From: an uncultured Bacteroides sp.
GTDB taxonomy: Bacteria > Bacteroidota > Bacteroidia > Bacteroidales > Bacteroidaceae
Assembly (NCBI GenBank): GCA_949296415.1
Contig: CASFQC010000024.1
Coordinates: 1 to 39,455 of the forward strand
Reading direction: 5' to 3'
Length of the DNA stretch: 39,455 bases
Shown here: positions 8,213-17,921 of the stretch, in pieces
Layout of the letters: each line of letters starts with the position of its first letter
Numbering within the stretch: position 1 is the first letter of the stretch
Position numbers and translations under genes: made by a program
The notes under the pieces: generated by a model
Seen by the model: only the letters and a program-made list of their open reading frames with translations
The model's database searches: none
Told to the model about the DNA's origin: nothing

Positions 8213-10021
8213 TTACCAACCGGGATTTTGGGTGAGGTTTGTATTCAGGTTTATCACTTCTTGCGGTATGGGATAAAGATACATGTTGTCATTCCACTTG
8301 CGTGAGGTCACATTATACCAGTACAGATATCCATGGTTCGGGTCATCAGCCAACGGTTTTACGGTCTGCACGTCGCCCAGTGTGACCAGTATGGACGAAT
8401 ATTCGCCCGAATAGTCGGGAGTGCTGCTGAAGTACACATCATACGTCCCGTCGCCGTTCATGTCCAGCGGAACGTCAAGGGCAGGTATATACACGCCGGT
8501 CCATTCGGTGTTCTCCCACAGTTCTCCACAAGCCCATCGCTTCAGGTCGTTCAACCGGACACCTTCCAGACACAGTTCCGTACCGCGCTCGCGTCTGATT
8601 TCCAGGATGACCGGATTGTCTATGTCGGGAAAGTAAGTCTTCTGGAGGTAGGGATCCACACGGGTGGGCAGTTTGTCAAGGTCTCCTCCCGTAATTCCTG
8701 CACGGCGGCGCAGCACTCCTATGGTATTGCTCCAGTCTTCATCGGTGATAGTACCCAGCTCTGCCTTGGCCTCCGCATAGTTCAGCAGCACTTCGGCATA
8801 ACGGAATATGGGGATGTCATTGTCGTTCGTACAACCGTTGTCATACGACATGTCGTCCATGACATATTTGGTGAACTGGTATCCGGTAAGCGTATGCCCG
8901 GTGAAATTGGCACCAGTAATCACATAGTCGCCTTCGGCATTCTTACAAGTATAGTCATAACCACGTATGGTCTCGTTCAGACGGGTATCCCGTCCGGTGG
9001 TCTCCTCCACGAACGTCTTGTACGTACCGTCAGAATTCTTCTCGCTGTAGAAAGAGCCGTCCAAGTTCAGATAGGTATTGGCAAAAGGACGGGTCATGCA
9101 CAGATGCGGACCGTAGGTGGAAGAGTTGTACCACCAATTCTGCTCCCCCATCTGTAAAGTCTTGTCTGTAGACACAGCCAGCATCACTTCCTGCGTCACG
9201 GTATTGTCGCTGATGAACAGTTCCCTGTAGGAGCCGCGTCCGTCGGCATAAGGCGTGCCGGTATATATACTGTATACCTTGCTCTGCATCACCTGTCCGG
9301 CCGCCTCGGCCGCCATGCGGAACAGCTCGTCGGAAGTGATGCTGCAATTCTTCACATAATCTGTCCCGGCATGGTATTTTCTCCATGAGGCTTCAAACAG
9401 ACAGACACGCGACTTGAAAAAAGCGGCTGTCCACTTGTTTATGGTATTGGAGTTTCCTGTAGCGCCGGTTTCGGCAATATGGTCAAAAGCATAGTCCAAG
9501 TCATCAATGATATGCCTTATTATCACATCGCGCGTGTCGCGGATAGCATACAGTTTCTCGTTGTCATCACTTTCTATAGGTTCGTCTATCCAAGGCACTT
9601 CGCCATACGTCACCAGTTTGTCAAAGTAGAAGTAGGCCCGGAAGAAACGGGCTATGCCGGTGTAGTTGTCGCGTACGCTTTCGGCTATGGCTCCGTCGGT
9701 ATTGTGCTTTATGAAATAGTTGATGTTGCGCAATGCCGACCAGCTCCAGCTGGTTGACGTATTGGTCGTATAGGCACCGCTTTCATAAGTGCCCAGCTGG
9801 TTTTTCGCGCCGAAGTCGGCAGCCGTGGCATCTTGCTTGAAGGCATCGTTGTAGTCGGGCAACTGGTTATAGAAAGAATACGAATAAGCCAGCAGTCCGG
9901 ATTCCGATCCGAACACCATGTTGCGCCCGGCCGTAGACTGCTGCTCTTCAGTGAGGTCGCATCCGGCCAGCACGAGTGTGGATGCCGCAATCAGGGATAT
10001 ATTACGTATAATGTGGTTCAT
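8213..10021 (-). CDS. SusD/RagB-family outer-membrane nutrient-binding lipoprotein
   Basis: 602 residues. The signal peptide has lipobox LAGC (about Cys20) followed by DLTEEQ. It shows the TPR-type SusD helices (RNINYFIKHNTDG, ARFFRAYFYFDKLVTYGEVPW) and the C-terminal signature RRERGTELCLEGVRLNDLKRW. The protein caps the SusC-type barrel and captures the ligand at the cell surface. Its gene starts 48 bp after the susC-like stop codon, the usual operon order. The ligand cannot be predicted. No glycoside hydrolase lies beside it within the window. Confidence 0.95.
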   Translation of the reverse strand: MNHIIRNISLIAASTLVLAGCDLTEEQQSTAGRNMVFGSESGLLAYSYSFYNQLPDYNDAFKQDATAADFGAKNQLGTYESGAYTTNTSTSWSWSALRNINYFIKHNTDGAIAESVRDNYTGIARFFRAYFYFDKLVTYGEVPWIDEPIESDDNEKLYAIRDTRDVIIRHIIDDLDYAFDHIAETGATGNSNTINKWTAAFFKSRVCLFEASWRKYHAGTDYVKNCSITSDELFRMAAEAAGQVMQSKVYSIYTGTPYADGRGSYRELFISDNTVTQEVMLAVSTDKTLQMGEQNWWYNSSTYGPHLCMTRPFANTYLNLDGSFYSEKNSDGTYKTFVEETTGRDTRLNETIRGYDYTCKNAEGDYVITGANFTGHTLTGYQFTKYVMDDMSYDNGCTNDNDIPIFRYAEVLLNYAEAKAELGTITDEDWSNTIGVLRRRAGITGGDLDKLPTRVDPYLQKTYFPDIDNPVILEIRRERGTELCLEGVRLNDLKRWACGELWENTEWTGVYIPALDVPLDMNGDGTYDVYFSSTPDYSGEYSSILVTLGDVQTVKPLADDPNHGYLYWYNVTSRKWNDNMYLYPIPQEVINLNTNLTQNPGW

Positions 10022-10069
10022 AATAATGTGTTTGAATGAATTTTATGTCTTTTTTTGGAATGATGTGTG

Positions 10070-13000
10070 TCAGAACGTCAGGTTCACGCCTATGCTGAAG
10101 CTCCGCATGGTAGGATAGTTGTTTCCGTCGCCTACGTTGTCGCTTGACAGGTCGGCATCAGAGCCGTTGATGTTGGTCACATCCAGGTCACGTGTATGTT
10201 TGTACAGCGGCGACCATGTCAAGAGGTTCTCACCTGAGAAGTAAACGCTGGCTGCAGTGAGCCTCAACGGCTTGATCCATGATGAAGGCAAGTGGTAGCC
10301 TATCTGGAGATTCTTCAGACGCAGGTAGGCCACATTCTGCAGATAGCGCGTGTTGGCGTTGTTGTTTCCTTTGTAAAGAGGAGCGTAGTATCCGGCATAA
10401 CGTGGCAGGTAAGCGTCGGGGTTGTCTTCTGTCCAGTAGTTGTTCTCATGCCATTTGGGCATCTGGTTGTAGGGACGGTTGTACTGTCCCCAGAATATGG
10501 CTGTCTCGTTTCCCGGATACCAGTCTTGCTTGCCTACGCCTTGGAAGAAAGCACTGAAAAAGATATTGTTCCAGTCGGCCCCGACCGTAAAGCTGTAGAT
10601 GTAGCGCGGTTCCGAATTGCCTATGATGCGGCGGTCGCCAGGATCATTGGCCGTACCTGCCCCACGGTCGATGTAACCGTTTCCGTTCAGGTCTTCGAAC
10701 TTCACGTCTCCCGGATGAAGCTTGTAGTTCTTCTCGGTCTGTATGCCAGGCATGTAGTACGACTGTCCCGCAGCCTGTGCGCCCGCCTCGGCTGCGGCAA
10801 TTTCCTCTTCGGTCTGCCACAGTCCGTTGCACACATATCCCCATATCTCGCCAATCTTCATGCCTTCATAGTAGTTGGGCGTGTTGCCGGTGCCTATGGC
10901 CTTGGTGGCGTTGTTGTATTTGTCTATGGTAGACTGGTAGTCGGCCAATGTGGCCTTCACGTAGTAGTTGAACGGTTTTCCGCCAAGACGGAAAGAGTCG
11001 TTCCATCCTACGGTGATTTCATAGCCACGTGTGCTCATGTCGGCATAGTTGCCTTTGGGCGAAGTGGCTCCGAACACATCGGGGAGCGTGGGACCTTGAG
11101 TGTACATGTCCTTGGTGCGGCGCACATAATAGTCACCGGTAAAGGTCAGCCGGTTGTCCAGGAAACCCAGATCCACACCGGCATCCACAGTCTGCGAGGT
11201 CTCCCAAGTAAGCGAGGCGGGTATCTCACTCGGAATGGAGGTATAACGGGGCTTCACTCCGTTGAATATGCGTCCGCTATTGGATAAGGAGAATACTTCA
11301 TCATAGGAATAGGCCGACACGTTTCCGTTTCCCAGCGACCCGTAAGAGGCGCGTATCTTGATGTTGCTCACTTTTCGCGGATCAAGGTCAAGCCAATGTT
11401 CCTCGTTCAGTCTCCATCCTGCAGACACGGAAGGGAAAAAGGCCCACCGCTGGTTGGAGGGAAACTTGGAGGAGCCGTCATAACGTCCGTTCACTTCCAG
11501 CAGATAACGGTTGTCATAGCTGTAGTTCAGCCGGAAGAACATGCCTACAGTGCGCCACTTGCTCCAGGATGAGGTGATGGAGCGGTTGTCCGTACCCATG
11601 GCCATGTTGATGTTCTCCACGTTTTCCGTCAGCAAGTCATCGTTGTAAGCATAGAGCTGCTTGCTCTGCGACTGTTCGTAGTTGTAACCCAACATGCTTT
11701 TGAAGTAATGCCTGTCGGCAAAAGTCTGCTCGTATTCGCCGTAAATGTTGGTTCCCAGATAAACGTTGTTGCGCTGCGTCTCGCTGATGTACGACTGTGT
11801 ACCCGATATGGTCTCCACCAGCCCTTCGGTACGCGAGTATTTGGAACGCACACGCTTGATGGTCTGGTAGTAACTGGCGTTGTTGTAGGTAAAGTCGGCA
11901 TGGAAGCGGAGCTTGTCGTCAAGGAAGCTGGCAGCCAGTGTCGTGGTGCTGCGGGTCAGGTCATTCTTCATGGTACGCCCGCTGTTGCCGTAAAGGAAGT
12001 CGCCTATGGAGTAGACACCGCTGTAGGTCATGGTTCCGTCGGGATTGAAGACGGGCGACGAGGGATGTGCCTCGTCCTGCAGGTTGCGCCATACGTTTCC
12101 TGTGCCTTCCGAATAGGTCACTGGATTGTAGTAGTTGTCATGAGCTATCTCGGTGTTGTTGCTTATCTTCAGCCACTTGTACAGCTGATAGCCCACCTTG
12201 GAACGGAGGTTGAGTTTCTTGTAACGGTCGGTCTGCGTGGAACTGTTGAACAGTCCGTTGTAGCCATAGAATCGCCCGGACAGATAATAGTCGAACCGGT
12301 CTGTGGCACCCGACACAGACAGATTGTGAGTCTGCGAGAACACATTATTCTTATAGAGCATGCCGTATATGTCGGTCTCGTCGTTGAAATACACGTAGCG
12401 TCCTTTCGTTGTTCCCCACGAGCCGTCGCTCACCACAGTGCCCAGCTGTCCGTTCTCCTTGCGCCGGGCATATTCCTCCAGCCAGGCAGTGGAGAACTCC
12501 TGTGTCTTGTTGATGCCAGACGGCACAGAGCGGTTGTAACCATAATAAGCATCATAGAAATGCTTGGCCCAGGTGTATCCGTCGGTCACAATGTCGGGCA
12601 CAGAGGTGGGCTGCTGTATGGTGAGGTTGGCGGAGTAGTTCACCGTAGTACGGTTCTTGGCCGGATTCTTGGTGGTGACCAGCACCACGCCATAGGGTGC
12701 GCGTGCTCCGTATATGGAGGATGCGGCAGCGTCTTTCAGCACCGACACGCTTTCTATGTCGTTCGGGTTCAGCATGTCAATGGAGCCTTCCACGCCGTCA
12801 ATCAGCACTAAAGCACTTCCGCCCTGTCCTATGGAGGTGGTTCCGCGCACGTTCAGCGAAGCCGAGCGGTTGGGCTTTCCGTCGGACAGGGTAATGTTGA
12901 GGTTGGGCACGGCACCCTGAAGCATCTGCACGGCATTGGCTGTGGGACGACCGTTGAACACCTCGCCAGTGACCTGTTCCACGGCACCGGTCAGATTCAC

Positions 13001-13390
13001 TTTTTTCTGCGTGCCGTAGCCCACCACCACCACTTCGTCCAATGTCTGGGTGTCTTCCTTCAATTCCACCGACAAAGCGTTACGGCCGCCTACGGCCACT
13101 TCAACGGGAATGTATCCCATGAACGACACCACCAGCGTGGCATCTTCCGGCACATTGGACAAGGTAGCCTTGCCATTGACATCAGTAATTGTTCCCTGTC
13201 TGGTACCTTTTATAGATACATTGGCACCAATCACCGGACCTTGGCCGTCAAATACCGTACATACCACTGTACGGACATTCTGCATCACGCCGTTCGTGTC
13301 GGTCACAGCCGCCTGTACAGACGGCTGCACAGGAATGCCGAAAAACGCGGCACAACAAATACCTAAAACGAGAACTTGTTCTTTCTTCAT
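10070..13390 (-). CDS. SusC/RagA-family TonB-dependent outer-membrane transporter
   Basis: 1106 residues. A signal peptide (about 1-28, ending PSVQAA) is followed by a carboxypeptidase-regulatory-like domain (VVCTVFDGQGPVIGANVSIKG, about 42-120). Then come the TonB-box region DEVVVVGYGTQKK and the plug domain (GRPTANAVQMLQG, ALVLIDGVEGSIDMLNPNDIESVSVLKDAAASSIYGARA in sections). A 22-strand barrel fills the rest and ends in an aromatic residue (VNLTF). There is no N-terminal STN domain, so it is not of the anti-sigma-signalling kind. It imports a ligand captured by the SusD-like partner, using TonB energy. It is the first gene of the operon, with a -7 box close upstream. Confidence 0.96.
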   Translation of the reverse strand: MKKEQVLVLGICCAAFFGIPVQPSVQAAVTDTNGVMQNVRTVVCTVFDGQGPVIGANVSIKGTRQGTITDVNGKATLSNVPEDATLVVSFMGYIPVEVAVGGRNALSVELKEDTQTLDEVVVVGYGTQKKVNLTGAVEQVTGEVFNGRPTANAVQMLQGAVPNLNITLSDGKPNRSASLNVRGTTSIGQGGSALVLIDGVEGSIDMLNPNDIESVSVLKDAAASSIYGARAPYGVVLVTTKNPAKNRTTVNYSANLTIQQPTSVPDIVTDGYTWAKHFYDAYYGYNRSVPSGINKTQEFSTAWLEEYARRKENGQLGTVVSDGSWGTTKGRYVYFNDETDIYGMLYKNNVFSQTHNLSVSGATDRFDYYLSGRFYGYNGLFNSSTQTDRYKKLNLRSKVGYQLYKWLKISNNTEIAHDNYYNPVTYSEGTGNVWRNLQDEAHPSSPVFNPDGTMTYSGVYSIGDFLYGNSGRTMKNDLTRSTTTLAASFLDDKLRFHADFTYNNASYYQTIKRVRSKYSRTEGLVETISGTQSYISETQRNNVYLGTNIYGEYEQTFADRHYFKSMLGYNYEQSQSKQLYAYNDDLLTENVENINMAMGTDNRSITSSWSKWRTVGMFFRLNYSYDNRYLLEVNGRYDGSSKFPSNQRWAFFPSVSAGWRLNEEHWLDLDPRKVSNIKIRASYGSLGNGNVSAYSYDEVFSLSNSGRIFNGVKPRYTSIPSEIPASLTWETSQTVDAGVDLGFLDNRLTFTGDYYVRRTKDMYTQGPTLPDVFGATSPKGNYADMSTRGYEITVGWNDSFRLGGKPFNYYVKATLADYQSTIDKYNNATKAIGTGNTPNYYEGMKIGEIWGYVCNGLWQTEEEIAAAEAGAQAAGQSYYMPGIQTEKNYKLHPGDVKFEDLNGNGYIDRGAGTANDPGDRRIIGNSEPRYIYSFTVGADWNNIFFSAFFQGVGKQDWYPGNETAIFWGQYNRPYNQMPKWHENNYWTEDNPDAYLPRYAGYYAPLYKGNNNANTRYLQNVAYLRLKNLQIGYHLPSSWIKPLRLTAASVYFSGENLLTWSPLYKHTRDLDVTNINGSDADLSSDNVGDGNNYPTMRSFSIGVNLTF

Positions 13391-13429
13391 AAGTCTTGTC
13401 TCTTTTTGCTAAAATATGTTTTCAGCGGC

Positions 13430-13437
13430 CAAAAGTA
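13430..13437 (-). promoter_or_regulatory. Probable -7 box of the susC-susD operon
   Basis: On the minus strand this reads TACTTTTG, matching TAnnTTTG, 40 bp before the susC-like start. The nearest TTTG upstream (13452-13455) is only 14 bp away, shorter than the usual 19-21, so regulation by an activator is possible. Confidence 0.5.
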
Positions 13438-13731
13438 GAGGACAGCTATTACAAACCACTTAAAGGGACATTACATTCACGTAACAGCGGAAATCTGTGG
13501 TTTATCTGAAGAAAAGATAAAAATAATAACGGAAATACTGAAAAAAAGACCATAAAATACAGTCTGTAAGGAGACGGAGTAGCCTTACAAATGGAAAAGA
13601 ACAAGGCAGAGAGGGAAATGAGAGGACCGACAACCGTTAACATTCATTCACTATTACACAAGTTGGGAGGGGACGGAAAGAAACAGTATTGTCACAAGTC
13701 AGAGGATAACGATAGGAAAGGAGGCTGGTGT

Positions 13732-13819
13732 GAACCCAATCACAGCATGGTGCGGACCCAACCACAGCAAGCTGCGGACCCAATCACACCACGGTGCGGA
13801 CCCAATCACAGCAAAGGGC
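13732..13819. repeat. Array of four 22-bp tandem units
   Basis: Units start at 13732, 13754, 13776 and 13798. Each begins G(A/G)ACCCAA(T/C)CACA and most end in GGTGC or a close variant, with no spacers. The array lies between the end of the helicase gene and the susC promoter. Its GCGGACCC...AGCAAGGT phase resembles the GCGGATC...AGTTAGGT phase of the array at 3703. Confidence 0.9.
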
Positions 13820-13861
13820 TTGCCCAAGGCCATGTCGGACAGCCGGGCAGGAACAGCATGG

Positions 13862-15280
13862 TCACTCCACTTCTTCCTGCGGATAGTTCACCAGATAGAG
13901 GGTGCCTGTGGCACGGGTAAAGGCCGTGTAAAGCCAGCGGAAATAATCGGGAGCAAGCGCTCCGGCCGGCATGTATCCCTGATCCAGAAACACATTCTTC
14001 CACTGTCCGCCCTGTGCCTTATGGCAGGTTACGGCATAGGCATACTTCACCTGAAGGGCATTGTAGTAAGGATCGGACTTCAGCCGCTTCATCCGCTCGC
14101 GCTTCTGTCCTATGTCGGCATAGTCCTCAAGCACCGCACGGTAGAGTCGCTCGGAGTCTTCACGCGAGAGGGCCGGCGCATCGGAATGCAGGGTGTCAAG
14201 AAGCAGGCACACGTCAAGCTCCCTGTCACCGTCATCGGGCAGACGGAGGCAGACATCGGCAAAACGGAATCCGTAAAGCTGACGTACGTTGCGCACTCTC
14301 CTCACCACGGCCGTCTCGCCGTTGGCCAGAAAATCCGTTCCCTTGGCTTTCTCCGTCCAGTAATAGTTGTTTCTGGCCACCATGAGCAGGTCTCCGCTTT
14401 CCAGTTCCTCCTCACGCCACATGATGCGCGCACGTATGCCGTTGTTGTAAATGTTGGCTCGCTTGTTGCTGCGGCATATCACTATGGTCTCGTCCGTACC
14501 GTCGCGGCTATAGCACTGTTCCAGTTCGTCTATCAGCTCATTTCCCGAAACGACACGTACGTCGGCAAACCCTGTCAGGCGTAGTTTGGGCAACACGTCA
14601 CAGCACCCCCGGGCCAGCAGGTCGCGCAAGCGGGTGGCGTTCCAGAGTATACCCGACTCCTGCTCCTGCCTCACCACCTGCACCAAATCGGCCTCGGTGA
14701 CATTCAGTCCGTATCCGGCCAGCACATCGGCACACAAGGCCGGACTTTGTTCCTCACCTACGGGCGGAAGTTGGGCCGTGTCACCCATAAGCAGCAAACG
14801 GCATCCCTGTCCGGAATAGACAAAGTGTATCAGGTCGTCAAGCAGACGGCCCGTCCCGAACATATGGCCTGACAAGCCTTCGTCCGATATCATCGAAGCC
14901 TCGTCCACTATATATAAGGTATGAGTAGCCAGATTGTCGTTAAGGGTGAAATTATCCGCCTCAGCTGAGAAAGCCCGCTGGCGGTATATCTTCTTGTGAA
15001 TGGTGAAAGCGGCATGTCCGGCATAACCGGAGAACACCTTGGCCGCCCGGCCTGTAGGAGCCAGCAGCACACACTTCTGTTCCAGCCGGTCCAGCGTGCG
15101 CACCAGCGCGCTGACCAGCGAAGTCTTTCCTGTCCCTGCATATCCTCGCAACAGGAACAGCCCTCCCGCGTCGGCCGAAGCCACAAAAGCAGCCAGCCGG
15201 CCAATGACGGCATCCTGTCCGGACGTGGGCCGGAAAGGAAGGTTTTCCCTTATCAGTTTTTCCAAATAGTCGTTTAACAT
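13862..15280 (-). CDS. Superfamily 1B (RecD/Pif1-like) DNA helicase
   Basis: 472 residues from the chosen start MLNDYLEKLI; a start ten codons earlier is possible. Helicase motifs in order: Walker A GYAGTGKT (46-53), LLAPTGRAA (motif Ia), Walker B LYIVDEASM, motif III GDTAQLPPVG, motif IV-like VICRSNKRAN, motif V AVTCHKAQGGQW and motif VI YTAFTRAT. This AAA_30 plus UvrD_C_2 layout fits a stand-alone RecD-like 5'-3' helicase without RecB/RecC partners. A role in repair or replication is likely; the exact substrate is unknown. It is divergent from the DUF3822 gene. Confidence 0.9.
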   Translation of the reverse strand: MLNDYLEKLIRENLPFRPTSGQDAVIGRLAAFVASADAGGLFLLRGYAGTGKTSLVSALVRTLDRLEQKCVLLAPTGRAAKVFSGYAGHAAFTIHKKIYRQRAFSAEADNFTLNDNLATHTLYIVDEASMISDEGLSGHMFGTGRLLDDLIHFVYSGQGCRLLLMGDTAQLPPVGEEQSPALCADVLAGYGLNVTEADLVQVVRQEQESGILWNATRLRDLLARGCCDVLPKLRLTGFADVRVVSGNELIDELEQCYSRDGTDETIVICRSNKRANIYNNGIRARIMWREEELESGDLLMVARNNYYWTEKAKGTDFLANGETAVVRRVRNVRQLYGFRFADVCLRLPDDGDRELDVCLLLDTLHSDAPALSREDSERLYRAVLEDYADIGQKRERMKRLKSDPYYNALQVKYAYAVTCHKAQGGQWKNVFLDQGYMPAGALAPDYFRWLYTAFTRATGTLYLVNYPQEEVE

Positions 15281-15334
15281 CTTCTTCCGCAAGAAAAAAG
15301 CAAGCCACACGCCCTGCGTTCGGCTTTATTTGTT

Positions 15335-15342
15335 TACTTTTG
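15335..15342 (+). promoter_or_regulatory. Probable -7 box for the DUF3822-aroA gene run
   Basis: TACTTTTG matches TAnnTTTG and lies 23 bp before the ATG at 15366. No clear TTTG is seen at the -33 position. Confidence 0.55.
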
Positions 15343-15365
15343 CGGTGCGAATATAATAAAAGGGT

Positions 15366-16151
15366 ATGACAGAAGAAACGATTGACTCCGGCAATTCGGG
15401 ACAATGCACATTATCCGTCCGTCTGGGCACGGACAGACTGACCTTTGCCATTGCCCCGCAGGAAGGCGGAAGCACAAGGACCGACATCTTCGGCTGCCCG
15501 CTGGACGAGACCCTGCCGCTGACCGCCAACCTGAAGCAGGTCTTCGGACAAAAGAAGTGGCTCGGGAAACCGTTCGGGCAGATTAATGTGGTGGTAGACA
15601 ACGCAAGGAACACCTTCATGCCGCTTGAATTCTTCGAAGACGGACTGGCCGAAGAAGTGTTCTATTTCAACCTGCGGAAAAAGGAGAACGAGACCGTGAT
15701 GTACAACATACTGCACCACAACAACATTGTGGTGATTTTCGGCATGGATAGCAGCGCACATGCCCTGCTGAAGGAACAATGGCCCGAAGCCCGTTTTTAT
15801 GCCCAGGCCACCCCATGTATAGAATACTTCATAGCCCACAGCCGCACAGTCCGCAGCCGCACCCTGTATGCCGTGATGGGCAAAAGCCACATGGGATGCT
15901 ATGCCTTCGAACACGGACATATGCTACTGGCCAACCACCTGCCCTGCCAGAACACGGCCGACCGCCTGTACTTCCTGCTCTACGCCTGGAAACGGCTGGA
16001 ATTCGACCAGGAACAGGACCGACTGATGCTGGCCGGAGAGCAGTATGACAGGGAACAGCTGATGACTGAACTGAGGAAATACATAAGACAGACAGGTGTC
16101 ATGAGTCCGGAAACAAATCTGGACCTGCACATCCTGTCCGGACTGGCATAA
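15366..16151 (+). CDS. DUF3822-family protein
   Basis: 261 residues, cytosolic, with no signal peptide or membrane segment. The sequence (TLSVRLGTDRLTFAIAP at the start, VMYNILHHNNIVVIFGMDS in the middle, LYFLLYAWKRLEFDQEQDRL late) fits the Bacteroidetes family DUF3822, which has an actin/ASKHA-like character. The biochemical function is unknown. The next gene follows after 16 bp, in a co-directional run that reaches aroA. Confidence 0.75.
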   Translation: MTEETIDSGNSGQCTLSVRLGTDRLTFAIAPQEGGSTRTDIFGCPLDETLPLTANLKQVFGQKKWLGKPFGQINVVVDNARNTFMPLEFFEDGLAEEVFYFNLRKKENETVMYNILHHNNIVVIFGMDSSAHALLKEQWPEARFYAQATPCIEYFIAHSRTVRSRTLYAVMGKSHMGCYAFEHGHMLLANHLPCQNTADRLYFLLYAWKRLEFDQEQDRLMLAGEQYDREQLMTELRKYIRQTGVMSPETNLDLHILSGLA

Positions 16152-16167
16152 CGACAAAAAACAGCTG

Positions 16168-16560
16168 ATGATAAAACAAGACTATCTTATACGGATGATT
16201 GAGGAAATCGTGGCAGTCATAACCGAAGCCTTACTGAAAAGACAGCCCGTCAGACATAGGGACTGGGATGTATATGAAAGCGCCACTCAAAAAATTCTGG
16301 GACTGACCACAGAGGAACTGACAAGCATGTCGGCCAACGAGCTGATAGCCCGCTACCAGAACGACAAGCCGGGAACGGACAAACTGGAACTGGCTGCCGT
16401 AAACATGCTGAGGCTGGCGCAAGAGTCAGCAGACAACATACTCCTGACATCCAAACTGAGACAGAACGGACTGCAACTGCTGAAATACCTACAACAGCAT
16501 GCAGACTCCTATTCGCTCCAACGCGCCTACCTCATCAGCCTGATAGAAATGAACGGATAA
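16168..16560 (+). CDS. Conserved helical protein of unknown function (DUF6483-like)
   Basis: 130 residues, predicted all-helical and soluble. The start MIKQDYLIRMIEEIVAVITE recalls the DUF6483 family, but I hold that only loosely. It sits between the DUF3822 gene (16-bp gap) and aroA (38-bp gap) and is probably cotranscribed. No catalytic motif is visible. Confidence 0.7.
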   Translation: MIKQDYLIRMIEEIVAVITEALLKRQPVRHRDWDVYESATQKILGLTTEELTSMSANELIARYQNDKPGTDKLELAAVNMLRLAQESADNILLTSKLRQNGLQLLKYLQQHADSYSLQRAYLISLIEMNG

Positions 16561-16598
16561 AATCAACCACACCTGCCAACAGACATAATAGACACAGC

Positions 16599-17843
16599 AT
16601 GCAATATACCATATCACCCCCGAAAAGACTGGACACTGAAGTAGAGCTACCCGCCTCGAAAAGTATCAGCAACCGTGCCCTCATCATGCACGCACTGGCA
16701 CACGGCACGCACATGCCCCAGAACCTGAGTGACTGCGACGACACCAAAGTCATGGCCTATGCCCTGAACCATCCGGACGACCGGATTACCGACATACATG
16801 CAGCCGGAACGGCCATGCGCTTTCTCACAGCCTACTTCAGCGTCACATCAGGCATGCACACCCTCACCGGAACGACACGGATGAGACAAAGGCCCATACA
16901 TCCACTGGTCAACGCACTGCGCAGACTGGGAGCCGACATTGAATACACGGAAAACGAGGGCTACCCTCCCCTACGCATCAACGGAACCACGCTGCACGGG
17001 CAAGACACCACCCTGCCGGGTGACATCAGCTCACAATACATATCGGCCCTGCTGATGATAGGTCCCGTACTGCCACAAGGACTGCGCATACACCTGCAAG
17101 GCACTGTCATGTCAAGACCCTACATAGACCTGACACTGCACATGATGCACACCTTCGGCATACAAGCCCGCTGGACAGACCGGCAGACCATAAAAGTGGA
17201 GGCAGGACAATACAAGGACACAGACTTCCATGTGGAAGCCGACTGGAGTGCCGCATCCTACTGGTATGAGATAATGGCACTAACTCCCTGCCCGGAAGCA
17301 CACGTAAGACTGAAAGGACTACTACCCGACAGTGCGCAAGGCGACAGCCGGGGGGCAGCCCTGTTCGAAGGACTGGGCGTAAGGACTATCTATGACGGAA
17401 CAGGAGTCACACTGCGGAAGACATCTCCCACACTGGTCCGTGCGGAAGCCTGTCTGGCCGACATGCCCGACCTTGCACAAACCTTCGTAGTGACCTGCTG
17501 TCTGGCCGACATACCTTTCAGATTCACAGGACTGCAAAGCCTCCGTATAAAGGAAACCGACCGGATAAGCGCCCTTATAAACGAACTGAGAAAGCTGGGA
17601 TACGTACTGAAAGCGGAAGGCGACAACGCCCTGACCTGGGACAAAGAGTACTGCCAGCCTCAACACGGGCAGCCCATCGCCACCTACGACGACCACCGCA
17701 TGGCCATGGCCTTTGCTCCCGCCTGTCTGAGAAAAGGTCCCTTGAGCATAGCCCACACCGAAGTGGTGGCGAAATCCTATCCTGCTTATTGGAAACATCT
17801 GCATGCCGCCGGGTTCACGCTGACCCCCGGAACAGACCTATGA
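16599..17843 (+). CDS. aroA: 3-phosphoshikimate 1-carboxyvinyltransferase (EPSP synthase)
   Basis: 414 residues. It catalyses transfer of enolpyruvate from PEP to shikimate-3-phosphate, the sixth step of the shikimate pathway. Diagnostic sites: LPASKSISNRA (Lys21, Ser, Arg26), AAGTAMRFLTA (PEP site), RQRPIHPLV, GDISSQYISALLM, SRPYIDLT, ADWSAASYW, DMPDLAQTF (catalytic Asp), RIKETDRI (catalytic Glu), YDDHRMAMAF and VAKSYPAYW. The protein is slightly shorter than the E. coli enzyme (427) but complete. Confidence 0.96.
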   Translation: MQYTISPPKRLDTEVELPASKSISNRALIMHALAHGTHMPQNLSDCDDTKVMAYALNHPDDRITDIHAAGTAMRFLTAYFSVTSGMHTLTGTTRMRQRPIHPLVNALRRLGADIEYTENEGYPPLRINGTTLHGQDTTLPGDISSQYISALLMIGPVLPQGLRIHLQGTVMSRPYIDLTLHMMHTFGIQARWTDRQTIKVEAGQYKDTDFHVEADWSAASYWYEIMALTPCPEAHVRLKGLLPDSAQGDSRGAALFEGLGVRTIYDGTGVTLRKTSPTLVRAEACLADMPDLAQTFVVTCCLADIPFRFTGLQSLRIKETDRISALINELRKLGYVLKAEGDNALTWDKEYCQPQHGQPIATYDDHRMAMAFAPACLRKGPLSIAHTEVVAKSYPAYWKHLHAAGFTLTPGTDL

Positions 17844-17867
17844 TGAAAAGCCTCCGGAAACAGGACA

Positions 17868-17899
17868 TTTGCTCAGTTCACAAACAATGTGTATCTTTG
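17868..17899 (+). promoter_or_regulatory. Bacteroides-type promoter after aroA
   Basis: TTTG at 17868-17871, a 20-bp spacer and TATCTTTG at 17892-17899 match the consensus. Transcription would begin near 17906, which rules out the upstream ATG at 17889 as a start and supports 17922. Confidence 0.8.
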
Positions 17900-17921
17900 C
17901 CTGCCTACTTTTATAACCATC

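Noticed and set aside
13732-13819. 22-bp repeats as a CRISPR array
   Set aside because: The units abut directly with no spacers, and there are no cas genes in the window.
17889-17921. Earlier ATG for the CCGxHxxCEK protein
   Set aside because: It lies upstream of the predicted transcription start set by TATCTTTG at 17892-17899.
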